Below are positions 17,245 to 26,312 of a DNA stretch of 64,000 nt, piece by piece (position 1 is the stretch's first letter; every line of letters begins with the position of its first letter). Below the pieces are notes generated by a model. The model worked only from the letters and a program-made list of their open reading frames with translations, searched no databases and was not told where the DNA came from. The stretch covers positions 806,001 to 870,000 of the forward strand of contig JAZDRN010000001.1 of NCBI GenBank assembly GCA_047501485.1, written 5' to 3'. A program made the position numbers and the translations under genes. This DNA is from Ancrocorticia sp047501485. Its GTDB lineage: Bacteria > Actinomycetota > Actinomycetes > Actinomycetales > Actinomycetaceae.

Positions 17245-18449
17245 CGCTGCGGCCTCGTGGCACTGGCTTTGCGCCCTTGCGAGGGCGACGGGGCGAACTG
17301 AGAGACCCACGACGCGAGCGATGTGGCGTCTAGGATCTCGTCGAAGACGAACACGCCGGCCCCGACGAGAGCTGCGAGCTCACCCGACTGGGCCGCGATG
17401 ATGGGCGGCGGTTGGCGGCGATGAACGTTCATTAGACCATCCGCGAAGGATTGATCGAAGGCGTTCGGTGCTACCAACCTGAGATCTTCCGCCATGCCTC
17501 CGAGAGAGATGAGGCCCGGGTCCAAGGCATTCGTCAGCCCAGCGATTCCCCGGCCGAGATCGGAGGCCAGAGATGAGACCACTGCGCGGACAGAATCCGA
17601 TTCGTTGGGATGGGTGAAGATACGATGGAGCCAGATGCGCGGATCGTCGTTGGGAACCAAGCCGGTGCGCCTGGATATCTCGGACACGTCAAAAGCTATC
17701 GTCCAACACCCGCGCGCACCGCACGGGCATGTGAGGGTGGGGTCACCGAAGGGAAGATGGCCGAACTCTCCATGTAGGTTGTGTGCGCTCGGGGTGGGTT
17801 GGCCCTCGACGATCAACGCTCCGCCCACCCCTATTTCAACGACGATGTGCAGGAGCGATTTCAGCTCCGGCGGATGCATGCGCGTCTCGGCGATTCCGGC
17901 CGCGGTTGCGTCGTTGAGGAGGAATACGGGGAGATCTGTTGCCGATGTCAGCGGGCTGGTGTCGATCTCGGACCAGCGCTGCATCGTCATGTCTAGATGG
18001 CCGTCGACCACCCGGCCGGGCACCACGATACCGACGCCTACCGCGCGCCATTCGAGGGTTTCCACAAGCTCTCGAACTTTCTTGCCCAGTGCGGCCAGGT
18101 ACTGTTCGGGTGCTGAGCCACGGTACCGGCCGGTCTCATAGGTGCTCACCGAGCCGTCGATCTGGCAGGTGCCGAGGCGCCAGTCGCCGTGTCGCAGATC
18201 GAGAACCACGGCGTTCGGCCCGCTCGGGTGGGCATGGATTGTGGATGTCGGGCGGCCGGGGCCTTGCAGCGCGGCTGGTTTCTCGCATACCAGCTCCGCC
18301 TGGACGAGCCGTTTCACAAGATCTGATACCGGTCCGCTTCGCAGGCCGAGCTGGTTGGCCAGTTCGGTCCGAGTCATCTCACTTCGATGGCGCAGGAGCG
18401 AGAGCGCACGGGCGGCCGTGCGCCAGTGTCGTGCTTGCGATATTGCCAT
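17241..18449 (-). CDS. ROK-family transcriptional repressor (NagC/XylR-like)
   Basis: 402 residues. The N-terminal winged HTH is MTRTELANQLGLRSGPVSDL (about residues 24-43). The ROK sugar-binding domain follows, with a glycine-rich VEIGVGGALIVEGQP stretch and the zinc site CPCGARGCW. Repressors of this type control sugar use and bind the inducing sugar or sugar phosphate. The gene overlaps the downstream GNAT gene by 4 bp. The HAD phosphatase upstream on the same strand may be a target. Confidence 0.9.
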   Translation of the reverse strand: MAISQARHWRTAARALSLLRHRSEMTRTELANQLGLRSGPVSDLVKRLVQAELVCEKPAALQGPGRPTSTIHAHPSGPNAVVLDLRHGDWRLGTCQIDGSVSTYETGRYRGSAPEQYLAALGKKVRELVETLEWRAVGVGIVVPGRVVDGHLDMTMQRWSEIDTSPLTSATDLPVFLLNDATAAGIAETRMHPPELKSLLHIVVEIGVGGALIVEGQPTPSAHNLHGEFGHLPFGDPTLTCPCGARGCWTIAFDVSEISRRTGLVPNDDPRIWLHRIFTHPNESDSVRAVVSSLASDLGRGIAGLTNALDPGLISLGGMAEDLRLVAPNAFDQSFADGLMNVHRRQPPPIIAAQSGELAALVGAGVFVFDEILDATSLASWVSQFAPSPSQGRKASATRPQR

Positions 18450-18518
18450 GCATCAACCTTACGTGTGACGTGGGCAAATACTGCGATTTAGCGATGGGCA
18501 AGGACTTGTCCGTCTTGG

Positions 18519-18563
18519 CGTGGCTATCTGTGCCTCATGAACGTGGCTATCTGTGCCTCATGA
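18519..18563. repeat. Tandem 22-bp duplication
   Basis: A 22-bp unit beginning CGTGGCTATCTG and ending GCCTCATGA occurs at 18519-18540 and identically at 18542-18563, separated by one base, in the ROK-HAD intergenic gap. Confidence 0.95.
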
Positions 18564-18671
18564 CGATGTTGTGGTTTCAGGGCGATATGAGGGAAGGCGG
18601 CGAGTCTAGAGGGCGGGACAAACGGGATGAGCCGAGACCATTCTCCGGCTCCCGCTTGCTGCGAACAGTGT

Positions 18672-19340
18672 CTAAGCCCAGCGGAGTTGAACGCGATCGC
18701 CAACGGCCTCAGCAGTGACATGGGTGAGGTCGGGCACGCGTGGGAGCCCCTCGGTTACCTCCGAATGGTGAGTGCCGACTACCAGTACTGAACTACCTGC
18801 CGCGAGACCTGACCGGATGCCAGCCTCGGCATCCTCGACCACGAGACAGCGTGCGGGTTCCGTCCCGAGGAGCTGGGCGGCCTGCACATATCCTTCCGGA
18901 TCCGGTTTGCCGCGGGTGACGAGGTCGGCGGTTACGAAAACCTTGGGAATCGCGAGCCCGGCAGCAGCGAATCGGAGAAGCGCGAGCGGACGCTTGGCGG
19001 AGGTGACCACGCCCACCCGGGCACCGGCTAACGCTTGAAGGAGCTGATGAGCTCCTGGAATCTCGACGATTCCATCGGTTTCCCTCAGTTCGCTGCGTTC
19101 GAAAGCTGCGGTAACCTCGGCTGGGTCGAAGCCCTCGGGTAAGAAACGAGAGACTGTTGCATGAGTCTGCCTGCCATGGGAATAGGAGAGTAGTACGGCA
19201 GGCTCGATTCCATATTCGATGGCAAACTCGGTCCAGAGCCTTTCGACAACCGGGGTCGAATCTATAAGCGTGCCGTCCATATCGAAGAGCACTGCATCGA
19301 CTTCGATGGCGTTGTTGGTGGGCGGGGGATATGAGGACAC
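18672..19340 (-). CDS. HAD-superfamily phosphatase, subfamily IA
   Basis: 222 residues. Motif I LFDMDGTLID places the nucleophile Asp20 and acid Asp22. Motif II is VVTSAKRP, and motifs III/IV are in GKPDPEGYVQA and VVEDAEAGI. The alpha-helical cap follows motif I, as in sugar-phosphatases and beta-phosphoglucomutases. The GTG start at 19340 is set by the AAGGAG site at 19347-19352. The neighbouring ROK repressor hints at a sugar-phosphate substrate. Confidence 0.9.
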   Translation of the reverse strand: MSSYPPPTNNAIEVDAVLFDMDGTLIDSTPVVERLWTEFAIEYGIEPAVLLSYSHGRQTHATVSRFLPEGFDPAEVTAAFERSELRETDGIVEIPGAHQLLQALAGARVGVVTSAKRPLALLRFAAAGLAIPKVFVTADLVTRGKPDPEGYVQAAQLLGTEPARCLVVEDAEAGIRSGLAAGSSVLVVGTHHSEVTEGLPRVPDLTHVTAEAVGDRVQLRWA

Positions 19341-19365
19341 AGGATACTCCTTGATTCCTTAATTT

Positions 19366-19380
19366 ACTCGTACTGCGAGT
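19366..19380. promoter_or_regulatory. Short dyad upstream of HAD phosphatase
   Basis: ACTCG (19366-19370) and CGAGT (19376-19380) form a perfect inverted repeat with a 5-bp centre, 26 bp upstream of the GTG start and inside an A+T-rich promoter-like stretch. A regulator site is possible; the ROK protein is one candidate. Confidence 0.35.
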
Positions 19381-19636
19381 ATATTTGAAGCTGCGGTGGA
19401 ATGAGCAGTATTCCGGCGATTGAGCAACGATCGTCTCTTTTCGTCGATCGGACAATCGAAAGGCGGCCCGTACGAGCGGGAGCTTTCGAGGATGAATTGG
19501 AACGTATGCCTCGTTGCCGCATGAGTGCAGTTTGCGATTGCTCCTTGTTTTCTCCCCAGCATCCGCGAAGAGAGAGTTATTCACAGCATGGTTTTCTGTC
19601 CTTTGCTCCACCGAAAAAACAGCCATGCTTTTTCAC

Positions 19637-20437
19637 ATGAAGAATCTAGGGGTTTTCTCGCTCGAGGAGTTGAACAGTAGAGGACTGTCCCGGAGGGCGA
19701 TAGAACGGTCTATTGCCGCCGGGCAGCTGTCCAGAATAGCTCGGGGATGGTATGCCGTACCGGGAGCGGATGAACAAGTGGTGACTGCGCTCAGATCTGG
19801 TGCTCGGCTCGGTTGCCTGTCGGCCTGCCGTAGATATGGGTTGTGGGTACCTTCCAGTGCGAGAATCCATATCGTCTATGGAGAGGCAAGGAAGCCGAAT
19901 GCGATTCCGGGTGCCGTCATCCATCATTATGGCTCGCGACAGCCGAAGCAAGCCCTGTGGCCTCTTCAAGATTGCCTACGCCAGGTTATCTGCAACCACG
20001 ACACCGAAACAGGTCTCGTGGTGGTTGAATCGGCCGTCAATTGTGGGGCGATCTCGCGAGATGAAGCCATGAATCTTGCGGGGCCCACCAAAAAGATCGA
20101 ACCGCTGCGACGGCACTTGAACAGAGCGGAGTCCGGAAGCGAGACTCGTGTGCGTTACTTCTTAGAGCGCCATAACGTTCCTGTGCTGCCCCAGGTGGAT
20201 GTGCCAAACATAGGAAGGGTGGACTTGATCGTTGGCAAGAATATGATCGTTGAGTGCGACAGTTACGCCCATCATTCGTCGAGAGCCTCCATGGAAAAGG
20301 ACAGGCGACGGGACCTTGCGGCCTTGGATGCTGGATATACGAGATTGCGTTTGAGCTACAGCCAGATCTGGCATGAATGGCAGGCAACTCAGGCTGCATT
20401 GTTGCGACTGATCGGCAAGAGGAAGCACCTGCGATAG
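19637..20437 (+). CDS. AbiEi-like antitoxin HTH fused to a DUF559/Vsr-like nuclease-fold domain
   Basis: 266 residues; ATG 19625 is an alternative start. The N-terminal AbiEi-type winged HTH is MKNLGVFSLEELNSRG, then RAIERSIAAGQLSRIARGWYA. A middle region follows (CLSACRRYGLWVP). The C-terminus has a PD-(D/E)xK-like core, RVDLIVGKNMIVECDSYAHH, as in DUF559/Vsr endonucleases. This two-domain architecture is widespread in actinomycetes without an assigned role. No AbiEii-type nucleotidyltransferase toxin is next to it, so it is not a complete type IV toxin-antitoxin pair. Confidence 0.8.
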   Translation: MKNLGVFSLEELNSRGLSRRAIERSIAAGQLSRIARGWYAVPGADEQVVTALRSGARLGCLSACRRYGLWVPSSARIHIVYGEARKPNAIPGAVIHHYGSRQPKQALWPLQDCLRQVICNHDTETGLVVVESAVNCGAISRDEAMNLAGPTKKIEPLRRHLNRAESGSETRVRYFLERHNVPVLPQVDVPNIGRVDLIVGKNMIVECDSYAHHSSRASMEKDRRRDLAALDAGYTRLRLSYSQIWHEWQATQAALLRLIGKRKHLR

Positions 20438-20638
20438 GGGTGGGGTAGGTCAAACAGAAATATTGTTCCCTATTCGGCACGGCCTGTACAAAACCGGAGG
20501 GTTTTCCTCGATTTCGGAAAAGTTATTTCGACTTGCAGGGTGATCTGCTAGGAAAACCGACTGTAGCCGGCAGTTATCGTGAAGAGGAAGCGATCTATGA
20601 CGCTTACGGGGCTTCGATGCACACCGTCACACCGGGAA

Positions 20639-20986
20639 TTATTCCGGCGGTGGCGCTGAAGCAATGATGCGAGAGAGTGCTTCCCTGGTGGCAACCCTCT
20701 GTTCTATCTCCTGATTCAGGCGATCACGTTCCTGGATGAGTCGCATCGTCAGCAGTGATGTCTGAGAAGCTGGATTGGCCATACAGGGAAGCACATCGTT
20801 GATCGCCGATGTTCCCAGACCGGCTGCGAGCAGTTGCCGAATGAGAAGGACGCGATCGACGTCCGCCGTCTGATACATTCTTTGCCCACTGGAGGAACGG
20901 GACGGCACTATTAACCCGCAGTCTTCGTAGTAGCGCAGTGACCGGATGCTCGCTCCGGTACGCCGAGAGAGTTCTCCGATCCGCAC
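20639..20986 (-). CDS. MerR-family transcriptional regulator
   Basis: 115 residues, GTG start. The N-terminal winged HTH is MRIGELSRRTGASIRSLRYYEDCGLI, followed by the wing RSSSGQRMYQTADVDRVLLIRQLLAAG and a C-terminal coiled-coil dimer helix (RDRLNQEIEQRV). There is no metal-binding Cys pair, so it is not a metal or SoxR sensor. It is divergent from the VOC gene, with a 12-bp palindrome in the 42-bp gap. Confidence 0.9.
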   Translation of the reverse strand: MRIGELSRRTGASIRSLRYYEDCGLIVPSRSSSGQRMYQTADVDRVLLIRQLLAAGLGTSAINDVLPCMANPASQTSLLTMRLIQERDRLNQEIEQRVATREALSRIIASAPPPE

Positions 20987-21009
20987 CTCTTGCCCCTCAC
21001 ATTGATGTC

Positions 21010-21021
21010 AGCGTTTACGCT
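21010..21021. promoter_or_regulatory. MerR-type palindrome between divergent genes
   Basis: AGCGT-TT-ACGCT is a perfect 5-bp inverted repeat. It overlaps a possible -10 (TACGCT 21016-21021) for the VOC gene, placed 20 bp after a TTGCCC at 20990-20995. The long spacer is the MerR hallmark. Confidence 0.55.
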
Positions 21022-21028
21022 ACTCAGC

Positions 21029-21469
21029 ATGACACACAACGACTCTCCACACCATGAGAACCCCCGGGTCAAGCAACTTCGCCTCGTTGTCGCGGCCACG
21101 GACTATGACGAAGCACTCGCGTTCTACCGCGACGTGCTCGGACTACCTGAACGCGCGGCATTTCAAGGCGATGGCGATGCTCGCGTTACGATTCTCGACG
21201 CGGGCTATGCCACTTTGGAGATAGCCAATCCGGAACAGGTCAGTATGATCGACGATGTCGAGGCTGATGGCACCCCTTCCGCACGCCTCCGCCTAGCATT
21301 TGAAGTCGCTGACAGCGAAGCTGTTACAGCGCAATTGGCAGAAGCAGGAGCCGACGTGATCGCGCAAGCGCGTGAGACGCCATGGAATTCCATGAACTCC
21401 CGCCTTCACGCACCAGCGGACCTCGAAATAACCATTTTCCAGGAGCTCGGGCAACCGAAGAGTGACTGA
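21029..21469 (+). CDS. VOC-superfamily (glyoxalase/bleomycin-resistance fold) protein
   Basis: 146 residues from ATG 21029, chosen because the fold starts soon after (VKQLRLVVAATDYDEALAFYRDVLGLP). Two beta-alpha-beta-beta-beta modules are visible; the second begins RLRLAFEVADSEAVTAQLAEAGADV. It may bind a metal or a small toxic ligand; the exact activity cannot be told. It is divergently paired with the MerR regulator, which probably activates it. Confidence 0.85.
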   Translation: MTHNDSPHHENPRVKQLRLVVAATDYDEALAFYRDVLGLPERAAFQGDGDARVTILDAGYATLEIANPEQVSMIDDVEADGTPSARLRLAFEVADSEAVTAQLAEAGADVIAQARETPWNSMNSRLHAPADLEITIFQELGQPKSD

Positions 21470-21607
21470 CACTCGGCGCACTGGTGAGCTGCTGGGCCCC
21501 TCTGGGTTTCGGGTGATTGGAACCCACACAGGATACCGATTCGAGTCGGCCATGCCTGGTATCGGCAGGGGCAGGCTTCTGTACGGCATGCGGGAGACAA
21601 TGGAATC

Positions 21608-22486
21608 ATGAAGACGGAGATTTTCGGTGGAGATGCTTCGGACGCGGATCGCCCGGTAACTGAGCTCGGTGAATTCCTGCGCTCGCGTCGTGATCGGCTC
21701 AGCCCGGAAGAGGCTGGCGTGCACAGCTACGGGCGCCGGCGCGTGCCGGGGCTGCGCCGGGAGGAGTTGGCCCAGCTCGCCGGGGTCTCTATGACGTATC
21801 TGACCCGGCTGGAACAGGGACAGTCGCAGAATGCCTCCGACGAGGTTATTGATGCGCTGGCTCGGGCACTGCACCTCGATACCGACGAACGCGCCCATCT
21901 CTTCTTTCTAGCGCGCCCGGTCCCGCCAAGGCGACCCCGCGCATCGAGGCCGGAGATGGCGAAGTCGGGAGCCGAACAACTGCTGCACTCGATGGGCGAG
22001 GTTCCTGCCGTGCTGCTTGGAAGGTTCAACGACATTCTCGCGTGGAACCGGCCCGGCCACCTGCTGCTCGCGGGCCACGTCGACCCGGAGGCGCCCAGCC
22101 GGATCGAGGAACGCCCGAATCAGCTTCGGATGCTGTTCCTCGATCCGCACACCCGCGACCTCTACGTCGACTGGGAGGATGAGGCAGCGCTCGCGGTCGC
22201 TTCCCTGCGCTACGTGGCCGCCCAGTTTGCCAATGACCGGCGCCTCGCCGAGCTGGTTGGATATCTGAGCGTCAACAGCCCCGAGTTTGCCCGGCTGTGG
22301 GCGGACCACGATGTGCGGCTCTGCACGAGCGGATCGAAGCGCTTTCGGCATCCCTCGGTGGGGGAGTTGACGCTACGATACGAGGTGCTGCACCTGCCCG
22401 AGGGCAACGGCCAGCGTATCCTCACCCATACCGCGGAAGCCGGTAGCCCGTCCTACGCCGCACTCAGGCTGCTGCTCTCGAGCTGA
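21608..22486 (+). CDS. XRE-family regulator with MmyB-like ligand-binding domain
   Basis: 292 residues. The HTH covers about residues 20-80 (LGEFLRSRRDRLSPEEAG, then LRREELAQLAGVSMTYLTRLEQG). The C-terminal PAS-like MmyB domain (LLHSMGEVPAVLLGRFNDILAWNRPGHLL, ending HTAEAGSPSYAALRLL) binds hydrophobic ligands in its characterised relatives. Such regulators usually control an adjacent SDR. Here the SDR gene is convergent and 62 bp away instead of divergent. Confidence 0.92.
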   Translation: MKTEIFGGDASDADRPVTELGEFLRSRRDRLSPEEAGVHSYGRRRVPGLRREELAQLAGVSMTYLTRLEQGQSQNASDEVIDALARALHLDTDERAHLFFLARPVPPRRPRASRPEMAKSGAEQLLHSMGEVPAVLLGRFNDILAWNRPGHLLLAGHVDPEAPSRIEERPNQLRMLFLDPHTRDLYVDWEDEAALAVASLRYVAAQFANDRRLAELVGYLSVNSPEFARLWADHDVRLCTSGSKRFRHPSVGELTLRYEVLHLPEGNGQRILTHTAEAGSPSYAALRLLLSS

Positions 22487-22498
22487 CGGAGAGGACGC

Positions 22499-22528
22499 CT
22501 GGCGCCACCGTGTTCCGCAGGCGCCCAG
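22499..22528. terminator. Hairpin between convergent XRE and SDR genes
   Basis: CTGGCGCC (22499-22506) pairs with GGCGCCCAG (22520-22528) with one bulged base. Its position between convergent stops suggests shared termination. Confidence 0.4.
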
Positions 22529-22548
22529 CTCCAGGCAGGTGAGCGTTT

Positions 22549-23331
22549 TCAGAGCTGGCGGAGCGCTCCACCGTCGACGACCCACTCGGCGCCGGTGACC
22601 TGCCGGGCACGCGACGAGAGCAGGTAGACGACGGCGCCGGCCACGTCCTCCGGCATACCGATCCTGCCGGTGGGCAGGCGCCGTTCCTCTTGGATGAAAC
22701 GAGCGACAGCCGTGTCGGGATCGGTGCCGAAACGCGCGGCGAGTTGCTCGGCGAAGCCGCCGGGCGCATCGAACAACGCCGTGCGGGTCGGACCGGGGGA
22801 GACGACGTTCGATCGGACACCCGCGGTTCCCAACTCGATGGCCAGTGATTTCGACAGGGAGAGAATGGCGGCCTTCGAGGCGGCATAGGCCGCCATAGTC
22901 GGGTCGGGCATGCGTGCGGCCTCGCTCCCCAGATGCACGATGCTCCCGCCGGACTCCCGCAGAGCGCGGATCGCCGCGCGGCTCAGCCGTACCGGAGCGA
23001 AGAGATTGACCGCAAACGTCGTGTGCCACAGTTCGTCCTCGATCGCGGAGAAGGAGTCCCTGGTGTCGAAGAGTGCCGCATTGTTGACCAGGCCGTCGAT
23101 ACGGCCATGCTGCTCCACAACCTGGGCGACCACCCTCTCCGCCTCGTTTGGATGCGATAGGTCCGCGCTCAGAAAGCCTGCCGCGTCCGGAAGCAGCCCG
23201 GGCTGTGGACGCTTGCGGGCGACAGCGACGGGAGAAGCACCCTCCTCTGCCAGTTCGCGAACGATGGCAAGACCGATGCCGCTGGTTCCGCCGGTGACGA
23301 TGACAACACGGTTCTCAAGTTGCAGGTCCAT
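22549..23331 (-). CDS. Short-chain dehydrogenase/reductase
   Basis: 260-residue classical SDR. The cofactor motif TGGTSGIG comes soon after the start MDLQLENRVVIV. NNAAL follows, then the catalytic Ser region IVHLGSEAA, with Tyr and Lys in YAASKAA. The basic residues after the glycine motif (VARKRPQ) suggest NADPH. Start at 23331 is fixed by the GAAGGAG site; the frame extends to 23358. It is probably controlled by the neighbouring MmyB-type regulator, as in many actinomycetes. Confidence 0.9.
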   Translation of the reverse strand: MDLQLENRVVIVTGGTSGIGLAIVRELAEEGASPVAVARKRPQPGLLPDAAGFLSADLSHPNEAERVVAQVVEQHGRIDGLVNNAALFDTRDSFSAIEDELWHTTFAVNLFAPVRLSRAAIRALRESGGSIVHLGSEAARMPDPTMAAYAASKAAILSLSKSLAIELGTAGVRSNVVSPGPTRTALFDAPGGFAEQLAARFGTDPDTAVARFIQEERRLPTGRIGMPEDVAGAVVYLLSSRARQVTGAEWVVDGGALRQL

Positions 23332-23506
23332 GGAATTTTTCTCCTTCGTGGTTCTCACTCGTGGTTCTCACTTCTGATGTGCCGATTGCGATGTGCTTCG
23401 GCCGTGGTTGTCCGGCTGTTCACCGCAGGCCGAACAGAATCCTCATTTCGAAGCCGCTGATGCTGAGGGCGAGGATGGCGAGCGTGCTCAGCCGTCGGCG
23501 CCCTAT

Positions 23507-23594
23507 CGGCAGCCCGGCTCTTCCTCCACCGGCAGACCGCCGCTCTTCATCCGGCAGCCCGGCCCTTCCTCCCGCAGCCCTGCCGGTCTTCCCG
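23507..23594. repeat. Degenerate 21-23 bp tandem array, about 4 units
   Basis: Units start CGGCAG/CGCAG at 23507, 23530, 23552 and 23573, each followed by a CCCGGC-like and a CTCTTC-like block. Similarity is clear but imperfect; there is no constant spacer, so it is not CRISPR. Confidence 0.8.
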
Positions 23595-23808
23595 TTTGGG
23601 GAGTACGTTAGCCAGGAAGCCCCCGGGTGAGAGTTTTGATGGGTGCTCTGAAGAGCGTCAACGGGCATTGAAAAACTCCTCCGGGTGCCGTCGAATGGCG
23701 TCGGCCAGCTGTACGGTCACAGGTTCCGGCCTTACGTTTCTGCTCCTCCACCATGCGTGAGCTGTTCCTGCCCAGCCAGTACCCGGTGTCGCCTATCACC
23801 GGCGGGGA

Positions 23809-23905
23809 CAGGTTCGCGGGCCCCGGAACAGCCAGGTTCGCGGGCCCCGGAACAGCCAGGTTCGTGAGGGCCCAAAACGGACAGGTTCGCGAGGGCCCGG
23901 AACAC
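23809..23905. repeat. 24-bp tandem array, 4 units
   Basis: Units start CAGGTTCG at 23809, 23833, 23857 and 23882. The first two are identical (CAGGTTCGCGGGCCCC then GGAACAGC), the last two diverged (GAGGGCCC variants). Each unit contains a GGGCCC-like core. Confidence 0.92.
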
Positions 23906-24102
23906 CTTGGGCGGGTGGCAAGACTCGAATCTCACCTTTTGCTCAGTCAACGCCGGGGGTATCGTGGCCGCAGGGAGATTTCCCGTGTTTTCTAGTTTTT
24001 TGGCGCCGAGCAGGAGGCAATCTGCCCGGGCGTCGGTTGCCTGGGCACGGTTGGTTCCCGTCACTGCGAAAGCCGATATCGATTGTCGTGGGAAAGAAGA
24101 AA

Positions 24103-25824
24103 ATGGGCACAGTATCCAAGAACATGATCGACACCCTTGCCGCGAGTGGAGTGCAGCGGGTCTATGGGCTTCCAGGAGACTCACTCAACGGGTTCACCGA
24201 CGCGTTGCGCGATTCGGGCATCGAGTGGGTGCATGTGCGTCACGAGGAGGCCGCGGCCTTCGCCGCGGGTGCCGAGGCTGCCCTGACCGGTGAGATCGCA
24301 GTCTGCGCCGGTAGTTGCGGGCCGGGAAACCTGCACCTCATCAATGGCTTGTTCGACGCGCAGCGTTCCCGCGTACCGGTGCTGGCGATCGCGGCCCATA
24401 TTCCGACCTCTGAAATCGGCTCCGGCTACTTCCAGGAGACCCATCCGCAGGAGCTCTTCCGCGAGTGCTCGGTCTATGTCGAATACGTCGCCGATCCCAT
24501 CCAGATGCCCCGTATCCTGCGCACTGCCATGCAGGCCGCGGTGTCCGAGCGTGGTGTCGCCGTCGTCGTGATCCCCGGAGACGTCGCCTTGGCGGATGCG
24601 GTAGACGAGACGGTCACCCCGGTTCGTGCATCGCGTCCCAAGGTCACGCCGCGCGATAGCGAGTTGGAGGATGCGGCCGCGCTGCTGAACAACGCCAAGA
24701 AGGTCACGATCCTTGCCGGCGCGGGTGCTGAGGGTGCTCATGACCAAGTGGTCGAGTTGGCTGACCGCCTCGGCGCTCCGATCGTGCATACGCTGCGCAG
24801 CAAGCAGTTCATCGAATACGACAATCCGTTCGACGTCGGCATGACCGGCCTGCTCGGATTCGCCTCCGGTTACCGGGCGATGGAGAACTGCGACACGTTG
24901 CTCATGCTGGGTACGGACTTCCCGTATCGCCCCTTCCTACCCGAAGACGCCCAGGTGATTCAGATCGACCTGCGTGGCGAACATCTGGGCCGACGAGTCC
25001 CGCTCAAGCTCGGCATGGTTGGAGACGTGGGTGATACCTTGGATGCCCTGTTGCCGCGACTGGAACGCAATCGCAGCCGTTCCCACCTCAAGCAGTCGCT
25101 GAAGCACTATTCCAAGACCCGCGCCAAGCTGGATGATCTGGCCAAGCCACGCAAGCGCAAGCAGGCCTTGCACCCGCAGTACGTGGCGAAGTTGGTCGAC
25201 GAGATCGCCTCCGACGACGCCGTCTTCATCCCCGATGTCGGTTCTCCGGTTATCTGGGCGGCCCGTTACCTTAAGATGAATGGCAAGCGTAAGCTCATCG
25301 GCTCCTTCATTCACGGATCGATGGCCAACGCACTACCGCAGGCGGTGGGTGCGGCGGCTGCGTTCCCGGGCCGGCAGGTCGTGGCGATGTCCGGCGACGG
25401 CGGCGTGGAGATGCTGCTTGGAGAGCTATTGACGCTTGTCCAGAACAAGCTGCCGGTGAAACTGATCGTGTTCAACAACTCCTCGTTGAATTTCGTGGAA
25501 CTCGAGATGAAGGCCGCCGGTTTCGTGACGACGGCGACCGAACTGGACAACCCGGATCTGGCCGGGATCGCCAATGCGGCGGGGTTGAAGGGGTTCCATG
25601 TGGGCAGCTCGGACGAGCTGGAACCCGTGCTGGCCGAGGCCTTCGCCTACGATGGTCCCGCTTTGATCGACGTGGTCACCGAGCGCCAGGAACTGACCAT
25701 ACCGCCGTCGGTCAAGCTCGACCAGGCCAAGGGCTTCGCCTTGTATGCCATGCGGACCCTGCTTTCGGGGCGCGGTGACGAGCTGGTCGAACTGACGAAG
25801 GCGAATGTGCGTCAGATTCTCTGA
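24103..25824 (+). CDS. poxB: Pyruvate oxidase / pyruvate:quinone oxidoreductase
   Basis: 573-residue ThDP- and FAD-dependent enzyme that decarboxylates pyruvate to acetate and CO2, passing electrons to quinones (or O2). The start at 24103 (MGTVSKNMIDTLAASGVQRV) fits the family; the frame continues upstream. The catalytic Glu of the ThDP site is in VRHEEAAAFAAGAEA, and the ThDP-Mg motif runs from SGDGGVEMLLGEL to NNSSLNFVELE. Length is close to E. coli PoxB, and the C-terminal tail (FALYAMRTLLSGRGDELVEL) matches the part that binds membranes there. It is monocistronic. Confidence 0.92.
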   Translation: MGTVSKNMIDTLAASGVQRVYGLPGDSLNGFTDALRDSGIEWVHVRHEEAAAFAAGAEAALTGEIAVCAGSCGPGNLHLINGLFDAQRSRVPVLAIAAHIPTSEIGSGYFQETHPQELFRECSVYVEYVADPIQMPRILRTAMQAAVSERGVAVVVIPGDVALADAVDETVTPVRASRPKVTPRDSELEDAAALLNNAKKVTILAGAGAEGAHDQVVELADRLGAPIVHTLRSKQFIEYDNPFDVGMTGLLGFASGYRAMENCDTLLMLGTDFPYRPFLPEDAQVIQIDLRGEHLGRRVPLKLGMVGDVGDTLDALLPRLERNRSRSHLKQSLKHYSKTRAKLDDLAKPRKRKQALHPQYVAKLVDEIASDDAVFIPDVGSPVIWAARYLKMNGKRKLIGSFIHGSMANALPQAVGAAAAFPGRQVVAMSGDGGVEMLLGELLTLVQNKLPVKLIVFNNSSLNFVELEMKAAGFVTTATELDNPDLAGIANAAGLKGFHVGSSDELEPVLAEAFAYDGPALIDVVTERQELTIPPSVKLDQAKGFALYAMRTLLSGRGDELVELTKANVRQIL

Positions 25825-26012
25825 TTCGACGTTGTGACCGATTGACTGTTCGGACGCCTTTTCATGCGATGGAAGTGGCGTCCGAACTGCTTGTACTGCC
25901 CCGGCCTGGGCGCGGTGCCGGCACGGTTTCTTGGCATGCTGGCGCTGTCCGTACGATTGCGTCGGATCTGGCGCAGAGGCGTGACAGTCCGGGCGCGAGG
26001 ATAGTCCTTCGC

Positions 26013-26312
26013 TCAGTCGCCGGGCTCGGTCAGTTGGCGGAGGGCTTCGATGTGGCCGCGCCACGCTTTCTTTCCTTGGGTCGTGAGGCGGACCCACGTC
26101 TGGGGTCTGCCGAAAGGCCGCGACCGCTTCTTGAGGGTGAGATAGCCGGCCTCGGCCATGGTTCGCAGCTGTTTGGACAGATGGGATGTCGAGAGCCCGA
26201 CAGTCTCCTGGAGGGCGGAGAAATCCAGTTCATCAGCGGTGGAGAGCGCCGCGGTGATGCGTAGCCGTGCGGGGGAGTGGATGAACTCGTCGAATTTCGG
26301 CGGGTTTCTCAT
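26013..26312 (-). CDS. Winged-helix transcriptional regulator (MarR/ArsR-like, HTH_27 type)
   Basis: 99 residues, essentially a single winged-helix domain: SPARLRITAALSTADELDF, recognition helix GLSTSHLSKQLRTM and wing LKKRSRPFGRPQTWVRLT. It has no metal ligands. Its ATG overlaps the stop of the upstream membrane protein gene by ATGA at 26309-26312, so the two are co-translated. It probably controls its partner's operon. Confidence 0.88.
   Translation of the reverse strand: MRNPPKFDEFIHSPARLRITAALSTADELDFSALQETVGLSTSHLSKQLRTMAEAGYLTLKKRSRPFGRPQTWVRLTTQGKKAWRGHIEALRQLTEPGD

Larger units (their letters stand above)
23332..24102. other. Long repeat-rich intergenic region before pyruvate oxidase
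   Basis: About 770 bp without a convincing gene. It holds two unrelated short tandem arrays (listed separately at 23507 and 23809). The last 90 bp are more A+T-rich and probably contain the poxB promoter. Open frames here translate into low-complexity peptides and were not accepted. Confidence 0.6.

Noticed and set aside
23507..23905. CRISPR-like look of the two repeat arrays
   Set aside because: Units are adjacent and degenerate, with no constant repeat/unique spacer alternation and no cas genes.
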